From Chloroflexota bacterium (GTDB lineage: Bacteria > Chloroflexota > Anaerolineae > Anaerolineales > Villigracilaceae): 64,000 nucleotides of DNA. Numbering within the stretch: the stretch's first letter is position 1; each line of letters opens with the position of its first letter. Made by a program: the position numbers and the translations under genes. The DNA lies in NCBI GenBank assembly GCA_016223135.1, contig JACRPQ010000004.1, positions 682,001-746,000 on the forward strand, written 5' to 3'. This document shows, one piece after another, positions 43,011-52,034 of this stretch. A model generated the notes under the pieces. The model worked only from the letters and a program-made list of their open reading frames with translations, had not been told where the DNA came from and ran no database searches.

Positions 43011-43271
43011 TTATTTCAGTGATTTTGCGATTTTGTTCAATTTTGAGGCTGATCGCTGGCGGGTGCGGGCGAGCGAATTTTCCAGTGATGTTTTTTGTTT
43101 TTCCGGCAAAGATTCCCACATTCCAATCAGCAAGGCAAATTGTGTCTTATGTTTTGCAGGGGGGATCGCGCGAACCCTGATTTCAACGATACTATATTCC
43201 GGCAGGTTTAGTTTTTTTCGCGGCTTAAGAACCCCCTTTTCGTAAACCGCCTGAGTGGTAAAAGTTTCCAT
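43011..43271 (-). CDS. AF2212/DUF104-type antitoxin
   Basis: An 86-residue protein beginning METFTTQAVYEKGVLKPRKK, the DUF104 antitoxin pattern (ending of beta-strand EYSIVEIRVRAI), with a basic C-terminal helix. It should bind and neutralise the PIN toxin encoded just downstream and repress the pair. Confidence 0.85.
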   Translation of the reverse strand: METFTTQAVYEKGVLKPRKKLNLPEYSIVEIRVRAIPPAKHKTQFALLIGMWESLPEKQKTSLENSLARTRQRSASKLNKIAKSLK

Positions 43272-43298
43272 GACAGCCTCCGCTGCAATTATACGACA

Positions 43299-44372
43299 CT
43301 ATTCTTCCTCTATCCCGCTTGCCGCCAGCCGTTCCGCCTCATCGCGGGTGGACAGTTCCTCGATGAACTCGTCAATTTTTCCATCCATCACGGCGGGCAG
43401 GTTGTAGATGGACAGCCCAATGCGGTGATCGGTGACGCGGTTTTGGGGGTAATTGTAGGTGCGAATCTTTTCGGAGCGTTCGCCGGTTCCGACTTGAGAG
43501 CGGCGGTCTGCCTCGAGGGCGGCGCGGCGTTTTTCCTCTTCCATTTCATACAGCCGCGCGCGCAAAATGCTCATGGCGCGCATTTTGTTTTGCAGCTGCG
43601 AGCGCTCATCCTGACAGGTGACCACCATGCCGGTCGGCTTATGGTACAGGCGCACTGCTGTGGAGTTCTTTTGCACGTTCTGCCCGCCCGCGCCGGAGGA
43701 GCGATAGACCTCGATTTCGATGTCGCTTTCGGGGATGTCAATCTCCACCTCGTCCACCTCTGCCAGCACTGCCACCGTCGCCGTAGAGGTGTGGATGCGC
43801 CCCTGCGATTCGGTCGCCGGCACGCGCTGGACGCGATGCACGCCCGATTCGTATTTCAATTTCGAATACGCGCCCTTGCCGCGAATCTCGAAAATAATTT
43901 CCTTATAACCGCCCACGCCAATGGCGTTTTCCGAAAGTATCTCCGTCTTCCATTTTTTCTCGTCGGCGTAGCGCGTGTACATGCGGAACAAATCGCCGGC
44001 AAAGATGGCGGCTTCGTCGCCGCCGGCGCCTGCGCGGATTTCCATGATGACGTTCTTTTCGTCGCGCGGATCCTTCGGCACCAACATGCTTTTGATTTGC
44101 GTTTCGAGCGTTTTGATCTTCGGAGTCAACTCCTCGATATCCGCCTCTGCCAGCGCGACCAGTTCCGCATCCTTTTCGGACTGGAGGATTGCCCGCGCTT
44201 CCTCCAGGCTTTTCATCGCCTGACGGTACTCCCGCGCCTTCTCGACGATTTCCTCCAGTTCCACGCGTTCCTTGTTGATTTCCGCCATGCGCTGATAATC
44301 GTTCCCCACCTCGAGCAGTTCCCTGCTGAGCTGTTCATAGCGGTCTTCGATACCTTTCAATTTATCGAGCAT
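43299..44372 (-). CDS. prfA: peptide chain release factor 1
   Basis: A 357-residue RF1 recognising UAA/UAG. It has the catalytic [18 protein letters not shown] near residue 230, [20 protein letters not shown], and a normal C-terminus with [20 protein letters not shown]. It is modified by PrmC. No in-frame interruption is seen. Confidence 0.97.
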   Translation of the reverse strand: MLDKLKGIEDRYEQLSRELLEVGNDYQRMAEINKERVELEEIVEKAREYRQAMKSLEEARAILQSEKDAELVALAEADIEELTPKIKTLETQIKSMLVPKDPRDEKNVIMEIRAGAGGDEAAIFAGDLFRMYTRYADEKKWKTEILSENAIGVGGYKEIIFEIRGKGAYSKLKYESGVHRVQRVPATESQGRIHTSTATVAVLAEVDEVEIDIPESDIEIEVYRSSGAGGQNVQKNSTAVRLYHKPTGMVVTCQDERSQLQNKMRAMSILRARLYEMEEEKRRAALEADRRSQVGTGERSEKIRTYNYPQNRVTDHRIGLSIYNLPAVMDGKIDEFIEELSTRDEAERLAASGIEEE

Positions 44373-44530
44373 ATTTCCTCATTCGCAGGGGCGGAAGTCA
44401 TCCTGCCCCGTATAGTCAGAATAAAACGCGGCAAGTTGCGCCGCGCGGCAGAGATTATATCATTCCTCTTTGTGGAGACCTTGAAAGGACCTTAGGGTCT
44501 GTGCAATGGGGAAGGCTTGAGTAATGTTAG

Positions 44531-44620
44531 TAACTCACCTTACGCAGTTCCTTCGTAGGACGACATTTATGTCGCCCGAAAACGCGAGATAAATCTCGCG
44601 CTACCGCGTAACATGAGTTA
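44531..44620. repeat. family-C palindromic repeat
   Basis: Ends are TAACTCACCTTACGCAG (44531) and CGCGTAACATGAGTTA (44605-44620). The inner hairpins CGACATTTATGTCG and GCGAGATAAATCTCGC match the 7374-7459 copy in opposite orientation. The terminal TTA is the reverse complement of the TAA stop of the 49-residue protein gene. Confidence 0.8.
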
Positions 44621-44767
44621 GTAAAACGATGCCACTGCCGCCAAAACCATCGAAAGCACAATCATCAGCGAGAGGATGATGAAAATTACCCTCATCATCC
44701 GCGCAGAGCGGACGGTGGGATCTATTTCTTTGCGTTGGGGTTTATTCTTGAACTTTTTGCCTGCCAT
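44618..44767 (-). CDS. 49-residue single-pass membrane protein
   Basis: A small gene in the tail of the uvrC-response-regulator operon. The product starts MAGKKFKNKPQRKEIDPTVR and ends in one hydrophobic helix (VIFIILSLMIVLSMVLAAVA) then SFY. The basic start and single helix suggest a membrane anchor with the N-terminus inside. It begins 5 bases after the response regulator stop with a weak GAGAG upstream. Its stop codon is provided by the edge of a family-C repeat. Function unknown. Confidence 0.65.
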   Translation of the reverse strand: MAGKKFKNKPQRKEIDPTVRSARMMRVIFIILSLMIVLSMVLAAVASFY

Positions 44768-44772
44768 ATCTC

Positions 44773-45153
44773 TCACATTTTCAAATGTTTATAAAAGGCG
44801 GTTGCCATTGCCTTTTCCAGTTCTTCGAGCGTGACCGGTTTGGTCACATACGCATCCGCGCCTAACTGCATGGCGCGGTCCACCATCACATCTGCGGCTT
44901 CCGAAGAAAGCATCACAATGGGGAGGTCTTTCGTATCGGGACGCCGCCGCAGGAACTCCACCATATCCAGCCCGCTCACATCGGGCATGTTGATGTCCAG
45001 AATGAGCAGCTCCGGCTTCCGCCCGGAGACGAACATTTGCGCCGCCGCGCGGATGGTGTGAAACGCCGTCACTTCGCAATCGAGCAGTTTCAACATCAGC
45101 CCGATGGCGCGGTTCATTTCTTCGTCGTCGTCAACAGTCCAAACGGTTCTCAT
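44773..45153 (-). CDS. single-domain response regulator
   Basis: A 126-residue receiver domain with no output domain. Phosphoacceptor aspartate is in ELLILDINMPD, the acidic pocket in VDDDEEMN, and the conserved lysine in YVTKPVTL. It overlaps the uvrC stop as ATGA. The cognate kinase is not adjacent. Confidence 0.92.
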   Translation of the reverse strand: MRTVWTVDDDEEMNRAIGLMLKLLDCEVTAFHTIRAAAQMFVSGRKPELLILDINMPDVSGLDMVEFLRRRPDTKDLPIVMLSSEAADVMVDRAMQLGADAYVTKPVTLEELEKAMATAFYKHLKM

Positions 45154-47012
45154 TCCAGATGCGCCTTGATGGCGTGCGCCGCCTGTTCCGGCACCACCGC
45201 CTTGAGTTCTTCGATGGAGGCGTCCCTAATCTTATCCACAGAGCCGAAATGTTTCAAGAGCGCCCTGCGCCGCGCGGGACCAATGCCGGGGATCGAATCC
45301 AACTGCGATGCCATGCCCAGTTTCTGCCGTTTTTTGCGATGCGCCGTGATGCCGTAACGGTGCGCCTCATCGCGGATGCGCTGAACAAGATACAGCCCCT
45401 GCGAATGACGCGGCAATAATAACGGCTCGGCGCGGTTGGGGAAGAAAATCTCCTCCCGCTGCTTGGCAAGACCCACCACCGGCACTGTCTCTGCCAGCCC
45501 GAATTTTTCCAAGACTTGCACAGCGCGCCCCAACTGCCCCTTGCCGCCGTCAATGATGATGAGGTCCGGCAGAAAGGAGAACGACGCGTCTTTCTTCGCT
45601 CCGGGCTGATCGGTGGTTTCCTGAGCCGCCCGCCACCGACGGAACCGCCGCGTGAGCATCTCCTCCATCGAAGCGAAGTCATCCGGCGCGCCGACCACGC
45701 TCTCGATGTTGAAGCGGCGGTATAACTTTTTATCCGGTACTCCCTGTGTGAACACCACCATCGCCCCCACGATGGCGGTCCCCTGCGTGTTGGAGATGTC
45801 GTAGCATTCGATGCGGTTGGGCGGCGCAGGCAAGTTCAGCGCCTCGCGCAGTTCCGCCAGGGCGGTTTCCTGTTTGTGGGCATCTGCCTGCCACTGCGCA
45901 CGCAGGGCTTGCAGGGTTTCTGTCGCGTTTTCGGCTGCCATCTGCACCAGTTCGTGCGGTTGACCTTCCTTTGGCACGAAAAACTCCACCTTTTTGCCGC
46001 CGCGCTTCGAGCGCAGCCATTGACTGATGACCCGCGCCTCCTCCAATTGGTGGGGCAGCATCACCTGCTCCGGGATGTTGGCGGCTTCGGTGTAGAACTG
46101 GGTGATGAACTGTTCCATCACTTCTGTGTCTGCCGTGTCTTCCGTCCCTTCGAGGATGAAGTATTCGCGCCCGATCAACTTGCCGCCGCGGATGAAGAAG
46201 ACCTGCACACAGGCTTCCCCGTCGCTGCGCGCCATGGCAAGCACGTCCGAGTCGAGGTAATCTGTTGCGAAGACAATGCGCTGGCGTTCGATGATGTTTT
46301 GGATGGCTTTGAGTTGGTCGCGCAGGGCGGCGGCTTTTTCGAAGCGCATCTCCTGCGAGGCTTTGAGCATTTCATCCTGAAGCCGCTGGACGATGCCCTC
46401 GCTGTGTCCGCTGAGGAAATCCATCAGGTCGGAGATCATTTGGCGGTAGCCTGCCTGGGTGATGGCGCCAATACAGGGAGCGGTACACAGTTTGATGTCA
46501 TAGTACAGACACGCCCGTTTGTCCTCTCCAGTGATTTCGCGGTCACAGGTCAGATACGGGAAAATCTTTCGCAGCACGTCCAACGTCTGATAGACCGCCC
46601 ACGCCGAGGTGTACGGACCGAAGTAGCGCGAGCCGTCCTCCACCATCTGCCGCGTGACAGTGATTTTGGGGAAGGGGTCTGCCCAGTGAACTTTGATGTA
46701 GGGATAGCGTTTGTCGTCCTTGAGGCGGACGTTGTACTTTGGGCGATGCTTCTTGATGAGGTTCATCTCAAGGATGAGCGCCTCGAGTTCCGACCCGACG
46801 ACAATCCATTCAATATCGGCAATTTCGCGCACCAGGCGGCGCGTCTTGTTGTCGTGACTCGAATCCGCATGGAAGTAGGAGCGGACGCGATTCTTCAGGT
46901 TGACCGCCTTACCGACATAAATGACCTTGCCTTCGGCGTTTTTCATCAGGTAACAGCCAGGCTTGGTTGGCAGGGTGGCTAGAATACTCTGGAGTTTTTC
47001 TGTGACTTCCAT
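45150..47012 (-). CDS. uvrC: UvrABC excinuclease subunit C
   Basis: A 620-residue DNA-repair nuclease. The N-terminal GIY-YIG-like domain has KPGCYLMKNAEGKVIYVGKA, the central UVR motif and the RNase H-like domain PNRIECYDISNTQGTAIVGA, LIIIDGGKGQLGRA, and the C-terminal helix-hairpin-helix pair SIPGIGPARRRALLKHFGS. I chose ATG 47012; a longer frame to 47054 has no homology. Normal length. Confidence 0.96.
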   Translation of the reverse strand: MEVTEKLQSILATLPTKPGCYLMKNAEGKVIYVGKAVNLKNRVRSYFHADSSHDNKTRRLVREIADIEWIVVGSELEALILEMNLIKKHRPKYNVRLKDDKRYPYIKVHWADPFPKITVTRQMVEDGSRYFGPYTSAWAVYQTLDVLRKIFPYLTCDREITGEDKRACLYYDIKLCTAPCIGAITQAGYRQMISDLMDFLSGHSEGIVQRLQDEMLKASQEMRFEKAAALRDQLKAIQNIIERQRIVFATDYLDSDVLAMARSDGEACVQVFFIRGGKLIGREYFILEGTEDTADTEVMEQFITQFYTEAANIPEQVMLPHQLEEARVISQWLRSKRGGKKVEFFVPKEGQPHELVQMAAENATETLQALRAQWQADAHKQETALAELREALNLPAPPNRIECYDISNTQGTAIVGAMVVFTQGVPDKKLYRRFNIESVVGAPDDFASMEEMLTRRFRRWRAAQETTDQPGAKKDASFSFLPDLIIIDGGKGQLGRAVQVLEKFGLAETVPVVGLAKQREEIFFPNRAEPLLLPRHSQGLYLVQRIRDEAHRYGITAHRKKRQKLGMASQLDSIPGIGPARRRALLKHFGSVDKIRDASIEELKAVVPEQAAHAIKAHLE

Positions 47013-47343
47013 AGGCAGCAATTTTACCGCTTGTCCTGTCTTTTTATCTCTCACGGCGCAGCGGATGAGAGGGAACGCCGCCTGACATATTTTGCGTGCA
47101 CGCCGCTATGGCTTTCTCATTATCGCTCGACGGAATCAATTTTTGTACACGGGTCGCACGGATGATACGGAATTCTCCGTGAAGAACGGAAAGAAATCCG
47201 TTCATTCCGCGAAATCCGTGTACAAAGAAGGCTCGTATCCAGACTTTGAGAAAACCATATGCACGCCATGCACGCCGCCAAAAAGAGTTGTAATTGATTG
47301 GGTTTTATGCAATAATAAGCCAAATCATCTCACGGAGGAACTC
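47013..47343. other. gene-free interval holding family-A copy 2
   Basis: A 331-base gap between the divergent uvrC and Yip1 genes. Apart from the family-A element (47107-47259) and its flanking TGCACGCC copies, no gene or clear promoter is seen. Confidence 0.7.
47097..47269. mobile_element. family-A MITE-like element, copy 2
   Basis: The element is 47107-47259 (153 bp) and differs from copy 1 at five positions. It has the same TATGGCTTTCTC and GAGAAAACCATA ends. Left flank TGCACGCCGC (47097-47106) and right flank TGCACGCCAT (47260-47269) share eight of ten bases, an imperfect target duplication; an exact TGCACGCCGC follows at 47269-47278. Confidence 0.82.
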
Positions 47344-48054
47344 ATGAACGAACAAAGTAACATCCCAATCTCGCCCGAACCTGCCGCCGGTGTTGCGGGC
47401 TGGTTTTCGGTCTGGATGGAGGCGGTCACCAAACCCAATGAGCAGACCTATGCAGGGTTTGCCGCTTCGGCAGGTGGAAAATTATCCATCGCTTTCCTGT
47501 GGGTCTTTCTCGGCTCGCTGGCGACTTATTTCGTTGCTGCACTGGTGCAAGGATCAATGATGCGGCAGATGATGCAGCAGTTTCGGCAGATGGGGATGGA
47601 CGTACCGAACATCCCCCTGAACGCGGGAAGCAGTTTTATCTCTGCCATTTGCGGCGCGCCGGTGATGGCGGTCATCGCAGTGGTGTTCTTTGCCATTGGT
47701 GTAGGGCTTATCCAATGGGTGGCAAAAATGTTCGGCGGCACGGGGACCTTCGAGCAGCTGGCGTACGCTTTTGCTGCATTTTCATTCCCCGTCAGCGTGG
47801 TCAGCGCCTTGTTGACTTTGCTCTCGGCAATTCCTTTTGTCGGCTTGTGCTTTGGCATTGTCAGTTTTGCCGTTGGCATTTATGCCATTGTGCTGGGCGT
47901 TATGGCGGTTAAAGGCGTCAATCAGTTTGACTGGGGCAAGGCGTTGGGCGCCTATTTCCTGCCGGTGATTCTCTTTGTCTGTGTGGCGGCGTGTGTGGCG
48001 CTTGGACTTGGAGCCGCTTTGAGCTCGATCCTCAGCCAGGGGTTTGCGCCCTAA
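47344..48054 (+). CDS. Yip1-family membrane protein
   Basis: A 236-residue membrane protein with five helices (for example SIAFLWVFLGSLATYFVAAL and IVSFAVGIYAIVLGVMAVKG), matching the bacterial Yip1 domain proteins. The ATG at 47344 is used because the frame upstream runs through the family-A element. Function is unknown for bacterial members. Confidence 0.8.
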   Translation: MNEQSNIPISPEPAAGVAGWFSVWMEAVTKPNEQTYAGFAASAGGKLSIAFLWVFLGSLATYFVAALVQGSMMRQMMQQFRQMGMDVPNIPLNAGSSFISAICGAPVMAVIAVVFFAIGVGLIQWVAKMFGGTGTFEQLAYAFAAFSFPVSVVSALLTLLSAIPFVGLCFGIVSFAVGIYAIVLGVMAVKGVNQFDWGKALGAYFLPVILFVCVAACVALGLGAALSSILSQGFAP

Positions 48055-48079
48055 CCCGTTCAAACCACGCTCTAAAAGA

Positions 48080-48106
48080 CTCTCCAGCCCCCGGCTGGGG
48101 AGTTTT
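48080..48106 (+). terminator. terminator after the Yip1 gene
   Basis: CTCTCCAGCC (48080-48089) and GGCTGGGGAG (48093-48102) flank a CCC loop, then TTTT. One G-U pair. Confidence 0.85.
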
Positions 48107-48152
48107 CTTTTCCCAGCCTCCGGCGAGTATAATCACTCTCCCAAGCATACTT

Positions 48153-48267
48153 GACTTACGCAAAACCTGAATTTAATCCACCAATCTTCGCTAATCTGCG
48201 CTAACTCGTTCAAAATTCACGAAGATCGGTGCAGATGAGCGGATAAGAAAGCAATTTTACGTAAGTC
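48153..48267. mobile_element. family-B MITE-like element, full copy
   Basis: 115 bp with terminal inverted repeats GACTTACGCAAAA and TTTTACGTAAGTC (one mismatch). Flanking 11-mers CAAGCATACTT (48142) and CAGGCATATTC (48268) share 8 of 11 bases. It is in inverted orientation relative to the copy at 56058-56172. Confidence 0.75.
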
Positions 48268-48293
48268 CAGGCATATTCTCCTGTGAGGTTGAT

Positions 48294-48782
48294 TTGAGTC
48301 ATTTGCTGGAAGTTGAAATTGGAAAACTGTTGAGCGCGCGTCGTTTGCGATTGGGGCTGGCGGAATCCTGCACCGGCGGGCTGGTGGGACACCGCATCAC
48401 AAATGTAGCGGGCTCATCGGATTATTTCATGGGCGGCGTGGTTTCCTATTCCTATGAAGCCAAGGTCGCTGTGCTGGGTGTCTCGTGGGATACATTGCAC
48501 ACTTTTGGCGCGGTGAGCCGGAAGACCGTGTTGGAGATGGCGCGCGGGGCGCGAAAGCTTTTCGACGCAGACATCGCTGTTTCCATTTCAGGGATAGCAG
48601 GTCCCGGCGGCGGGACGGCGGAGAAACCCGTCGGCACCACCTGGATTGCCCTCGTCGCCGATGGCGGCGAGTGGACGCGAAAATTTCAATTTCAAGGCAG
48701 CCGCGAAGAAAATAAAGCCGCCTCTGCCGAAGCGGCTTTGCAAATGCTGTTGGATTATTTGTTGGGAAAATTCACGCCATAG
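48294..48782 (+). CDS. pncC: nicotinamide-nucleotide amidase PncC (CinA C-terminal type)
   Basis: A 162-residue amidase that deamidates NMN in the pyridine nucleotide cycle. It has the catalytic serine in LAESCTGGLVGH, SYSYEAKVAVLGV and SISGIAGPGGGTAEKPVGTT. The start is a TTG at 48294 preceded by GTGAGGT. It lacks the CinA N-terminal domain. Confidence 0.92.
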   Translation: MSHLLEVEIGKLLSARRLRLGLAESCTGGLVGHRITNVAGSSDYFMGGVVSYSYEAKVAVLGVSWDTLHTFGAVSRKTVLEMARGARKLFDADIAVSISGIAGPGGGTAEKPVGTTWIALVADGGEWTRKFQFQGSREENKAASAEAALQMLLDYLLGKFTP

Positions 48783-48817
48783 CGCGAAGCAGGCAGACGC
48801 TGGAGAAAGCGTTTTAA

Positions 48818-48937
48818 AAATTTTTCTAGCCACCCGACACTTTTGTTTTGGGACGCAGATGAACGCTGATTTACGCTGATTTAGGTTGTTTTTTTTTCAG
48901 CGTCCCATTTGAAACTGTCAGGTCGCTAGAAATTTTT
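48818..48937. repeat. family-D palindromic repeat
   Basis: Arms AAATTTTTCTAGCCACCCGA and TCAGGTCGCTAGAAATTTTT pair with few mismatches, continuing inward with GGGACGC and GCGTCCC. It lies between the convergent pncC and menH genes. Confidence 0.65.
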
Positions 48938-48960
48938 CATTGGGCGCAGACTTGCTCTGC

Positions 48961-49749
48961 TCAAAAGGGCAGGGCGGCGCGAAGCAGCGCCGTGTATTCT
49001 TCCGGCTGCTCCGCGTGGACATTATGCCCCGCCTCCAGGAAGATGACCTGCTGTGCGTTGGGAATCTGTTCCGTCATTTTTTGAACGATACGCGCGTACT
49101 TTTCATCCTGCCCGCCTGCAATCAGTAAAACAGGAAACGCAAGATGGGGGAGCGCATCCCAAAGCGGAGTCTGCGCGCCGGGGCTGAGCTCACGGATGAC
49201 CTTTGCCATCCAGCGCGGGTCATTACGCGAGGCGGATTCTTTGATGGCGGATAATTTTTCGGGATGTTTGTTCAGCGTTGCGAAGAGCGGCATTCGATAC
49301 CATTGTTCGACAAAGGCAGACATGCCCTCTTTCAAAATGGATTCGGCGCGGGCAGAGTCTTCTGCCAGGCGGCGGGCGCGCTCGGTGTTGTCCACGATGC
49401 CGGGGTTGGCGGATTCAAGCGTCAGTGTGAGGATACGCTCTGGGAAACGGCAGGCAAACGTCAGGGCGGCGCGACCGCCGAGTGAATATCCCACGAGGTG
49501 AATTTTGGGCGCGGGGATTTCATCCAGTGTGCGAACAAGCCAATCGGTCAGAATATCGAAATTTAGCGGCGAGGATAAATCGCTATTGGTGTTTTCTCCA
49601 TGACCGGGCAGATCGGGCAGGATGCAAAAATAATTTTGGCTGAGCGGACGCGCAATCTCAAGCCAGTTTGACCCGCGTCCAAGAAAACCGTGCAAAAAGA
49701 CCAGCGGCGGGTTGTGGGGATTGCCGAGGGAGGCGATAGAAGAGTTCAA
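48961..49749 (-). CDS. menH: SHCHC synthase, menaquinone pathway
   Basis: A 262-residue alpha/beta hydrolase-fold lyase that removes pyruvate from SEPHCHC. It has FLHGFLGRGSNW, the nucleophile elbow VGYSLGGRAALT and the C-terminal histidine EAGHNVHAEQ. The start is a TTG with AGGAGA five bases upstream. It ends the men operon. Other alpha/beta hydrolases look similar, but the operon context fixes the call. Confidence 0.88.
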   Translation of the reverse strand: MNSSIASLGNPHNPPLVFLHGFLGRGSNWLEIARPLSQNYFCILPDLPGHGENTNSDLSSPLNFDILTDWLVRTLDEIPAPKIHLVGYSLGGRAALTFACRFPERILTLTLESANPGIVDNTERARRLAEDSARAESILKEGMSAFVEQWYRMPLFATLNKHPEKLSAIKESASRNDPRWMAKVIRELSPGAQTPLWDALPHLAFPVLLIAGGQDEKYARIVQKMTEQIPNAQQVIFLEAGHNVHAEQPEEYTALLRAALPF

Positions 49750-49773
49750 GAATCTCCTGCTTTCATCTTTGCC

Positions 49774-50559
49774 TTAAACCACTCCGCGCCCCATTGCGGA
49801 GGCGATGCGGCGCATGTCTTCCACAAAGGCGGGCAGCGAAGCGAGCGGCAGGGATTGCGCGCCGTCGGAAAGCGCGGCGGCGGGGTTCGGATGAACCTCC
49901 ACGAGCAGACCGTCTGCGCCGGCGGCAAGGGCGGCGCGCGACGCGGCGGGGACCAGGTCAGCGCGACCCGTGGCGTGGCTGGGATCGGCGATGATTGGAA
50001 AGTGTGTCACCGCTTTGATTTGCGCAATCGCATTCACGTCCAGCACATTGCGGGTGGAGGGGTCGAAACTGCGAATGCCGCGCTCACATAAAATGATTTG
50101 CTGGTTTCCGCGCGAGGCAATGTGTTCTGCCGCCGCGAGCCATTCCTGGACGGTGGACATGAATCCGCGTTTGAGCAGGACAGGCTTTTGTTGTTCGCCT
50201 GCCGCCCACAGCAGCGGAAAATGCTGCATGTTGCGGCTGCCGATTTGGATGATGTCGCTGTATTCGGCGACGAGCGGCAATTCCGCAATGCCCAGCGCCT
50301 CCGAGATGACAAGCAGCCCAAATTCATCGGCAGCCTGCCGCAGGATTTTCAGCCCTTCCAGCCCCAATCCCTGAAACGTATGTGGGGAAGTGCGCGGCTT
50401 GAATGCGCCGCCGCGCATCACATGCAGCCCTAGCGCGCGCATGGATTTGGCAATGTCATAAACCTGCTCATGGCTTTCAACGGAGCAGGGTCCCATCATC
50501 AACACGATGTCCGCGCCGCCGATTTGGAGATTGTCGAAAAGAGAAATGGATGTAGTCAT
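49774..50559 (-). CDS. aroF: 3-deoxy-7-phosphoheptulonate synthase (AroA-beta/KDOPS type)
   Basis: A 261-residue DAHP synthase joining PEP and erythrose-4-phosphate, the first shikimate step. Motifs are GPCSVESHEQV, MRGGAFKPRTSPHTFQG, KPVLLKRGF, ILCERGIRSF and DPSHATGRADLV. No chorismate-mutase or regulatory domain is fused. It sits between menE and menH, presumably raising chorismate supply for menaquinone. Confidence 0.93.
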   Translation of the reverse strand: MTTSISLFDNLQIGGADIVLMMGPCSVESHEQVYDIAKSMRALGLHVMRGGAFKPRTSPHTFQGLGLEGLKILRQAADEFGLLVISEALGIAELPLVAEYSDIIQIGSRNMQHFPLLWAAGEQQKPVLLKRGFMSTVQEWLAAAEHIASRGNQQIILCERGIRSFDPSTRNVLDVNAIAQIKAVTHFPIIADPSHATGRADLVPAASRAALAAGADGLLVEVHPNPAAALSDGAQSLPLASLPAFVEDMRRIASAMGRGVV

Positions 50560-50562
50560 TTT

Positions 50563-52020
50563 TTAGCCGGATAAGATCTTCAAGGTTTTTGCCTGGAATA
50601 AACCAGATGCGACTTCTGCGCGCTTCAATTTTCCCGACGCGGTGTGCGGCAGCGCTTCGACAAAAACAATGCGCCTCGGAACTTTATAACCCGCGATTTG
50701 TTCCCGCAAAAATTGAATCAACGTCTCCCCGCTGCAGGGTTCGCGCAACACGACAGCCGCCGCGACGGATTGCCCCCATTCGGGGTCTGGCACGCCAACG
50801 ACGCAGGCTTCGTGAACGGCGGGATGTTTCATCAAGGCGCGTTCCACCTCTTCGGGGTAGATGTTTTCGCCGCCGCTGACGATTAAGTCCGTGCGGCGGG
50901 TGAGCACCCACAGGTCGCCGTCGGAATCGAGATAGCCGATGTCGCCGGTGGGGAACGGGTGAGGCGGTGGTTCTGACCCCAAATAACCGCGCATCACCGT
51001 TCTGCCGCTGACGACGATTTCACCGATTTCTCCGGGGGGGAGCGGTTTGCCCGCTGGGTCCACGATGTCAACGGTCGTGCCGTTCAGGGGTTTGCCCACA
51101 CTGCCGGGCTTGAGGCGGGTCTGTTCGGGGGTGGAGGTGGCGACCTGCGAGGCAGCCTCGGTCAAACCGTAGGTCAGGGCGAGGGGTAACTTCAGCGCCA
51201 GGGCTTTTTCGAGCAGGCTGGCTGGCGCAGCCGCGCCGCCCAGTAGAATGGCGCGCAAAGACGGCGAGGGCTTGAAAGACGGATATTTCTCCAACAGGCG
51301 ATGCAGCATGGTCGGCACAAGCGAGACGAGGCTGATATTCGCTTGGGTGAGAGCGTGATGAACGGCATCCACGTCAAAGTGAGGATGCAAAACGACGGTG
51401 ATGCCATAGAGCGCGGCGCGAAAAACAATGGACATGCCGCCAATATGGTAGAGCGGCAGGGTCAAAAGCCAGCGGTCATGCGGGTCAACGCCGAGACGTT
51501 CTGCCGAGGCAAGCGCGCTGGCGTAATGATTGTCGAATGTCAGCATAGCGCCTTTGGGGAAGCCAGTGGTGCCGGAGGTGAAAAATATTCCTTGAACGGC
51601 ATCCGGCTCACGCTGCGGAGGACGAGTCCGTGCGGGGAACTGCCGAGGCGCTGGAAAAAGTTCGGAGATAAGAATCCGCTTGGAGTGTGCAAGTTGTTCC
51701 GATTCACAAATCAGGCATTCAGATTGACTTTGTTCCATTTGCCATTCGAGTTCGGCTTGGGCGAGGCGGGTGTTGAGCGGAACAGCCACCGCGCCGAGGC
51801 GGGCAAGCGCATGAATGAGCGCAACGTAGGCGGGCTGGTTGGCGAGGTGAATGGCAGCGCGCGTTTCGCGCGTAATGCCCCGCGCTGCGAGCATTGCCGC
51901 AAGGGCTTCGACGTCCTCGTTGAGGGCGGCGTATGTCCATGTTTGCCCGCCGAATTCAAGGGCGGGAACGTTTGGTTTTTGCGCGGCGCGTTCGGCAAGC
52001 CAGTCCATTTTTACTCTCAT
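50563..52020 (-). CDS. menE: o-succinylbenzoate-CoA ligase
   Basis: A 485-residue adenylate-forming ligase. It has the AMP-binding P-loop FFTSGTTGFPKGAML, GLTEAASQVA, the TGDIGYLDSDG motif and the terminal SGKLKRAEV lysine. The start may be 52020 or the internal ATG at 52008 preceded by GAGAG. It is 14 bases downstream of menB. Confidence 0.9.
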   Translation of the reverse strand: MRVKMDWLAERAAQKPNVPALEFGGQTWTYAALNEDVEALAAMLAARGITRETRAAIHLANQPAYVALIHALARLGAVAVPLNTRLAQAELEWQMEQSQSECLICESEQLAHSKRILISELFPAPRQFPARTRPPQREPDAVQGIFFTSGTTGFPKGAMLTFDNHYASALASAERLGVDPHDRWLLTLPLYHIGGMSIVFRAALYGITVVLHPHFDVDAVHHALTQANISLVSLVPTMLHRLLEKYPSFKPSPSLRAILLGGAAAPASLLEKALALKLPLALTYGLTEAASQVATSTPEQTRLKPGSVGKPLNGTTVDIVDPAGKPLPPGEIGEIVVSGRTVMRGYLGSEPPPHPFPTGDIGYLDSDGDLWVLTRRTDLIVSGGENIYPEEVERALMKHPAVHEACVVGVPDPEWGQSVAAAVVLREPCSGETLIQFLREQIAGYKVPRRIVFVEALPHTASGKLKRAEVASGLFQAKTLKILSG

Positions 52021-52034
52021 GCGGCTTTATCGCG

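Noticed and set aside
43425-44495. 356-codon plus-strand frame
   Set aside because: Antisense to prfA.
47092-47343. N-terminal extension of the Yip1 protein, and the same peptide at 31513-31668
   Set aside because: The peptide is the translation of the family-A element; the true start is ATG 47344.
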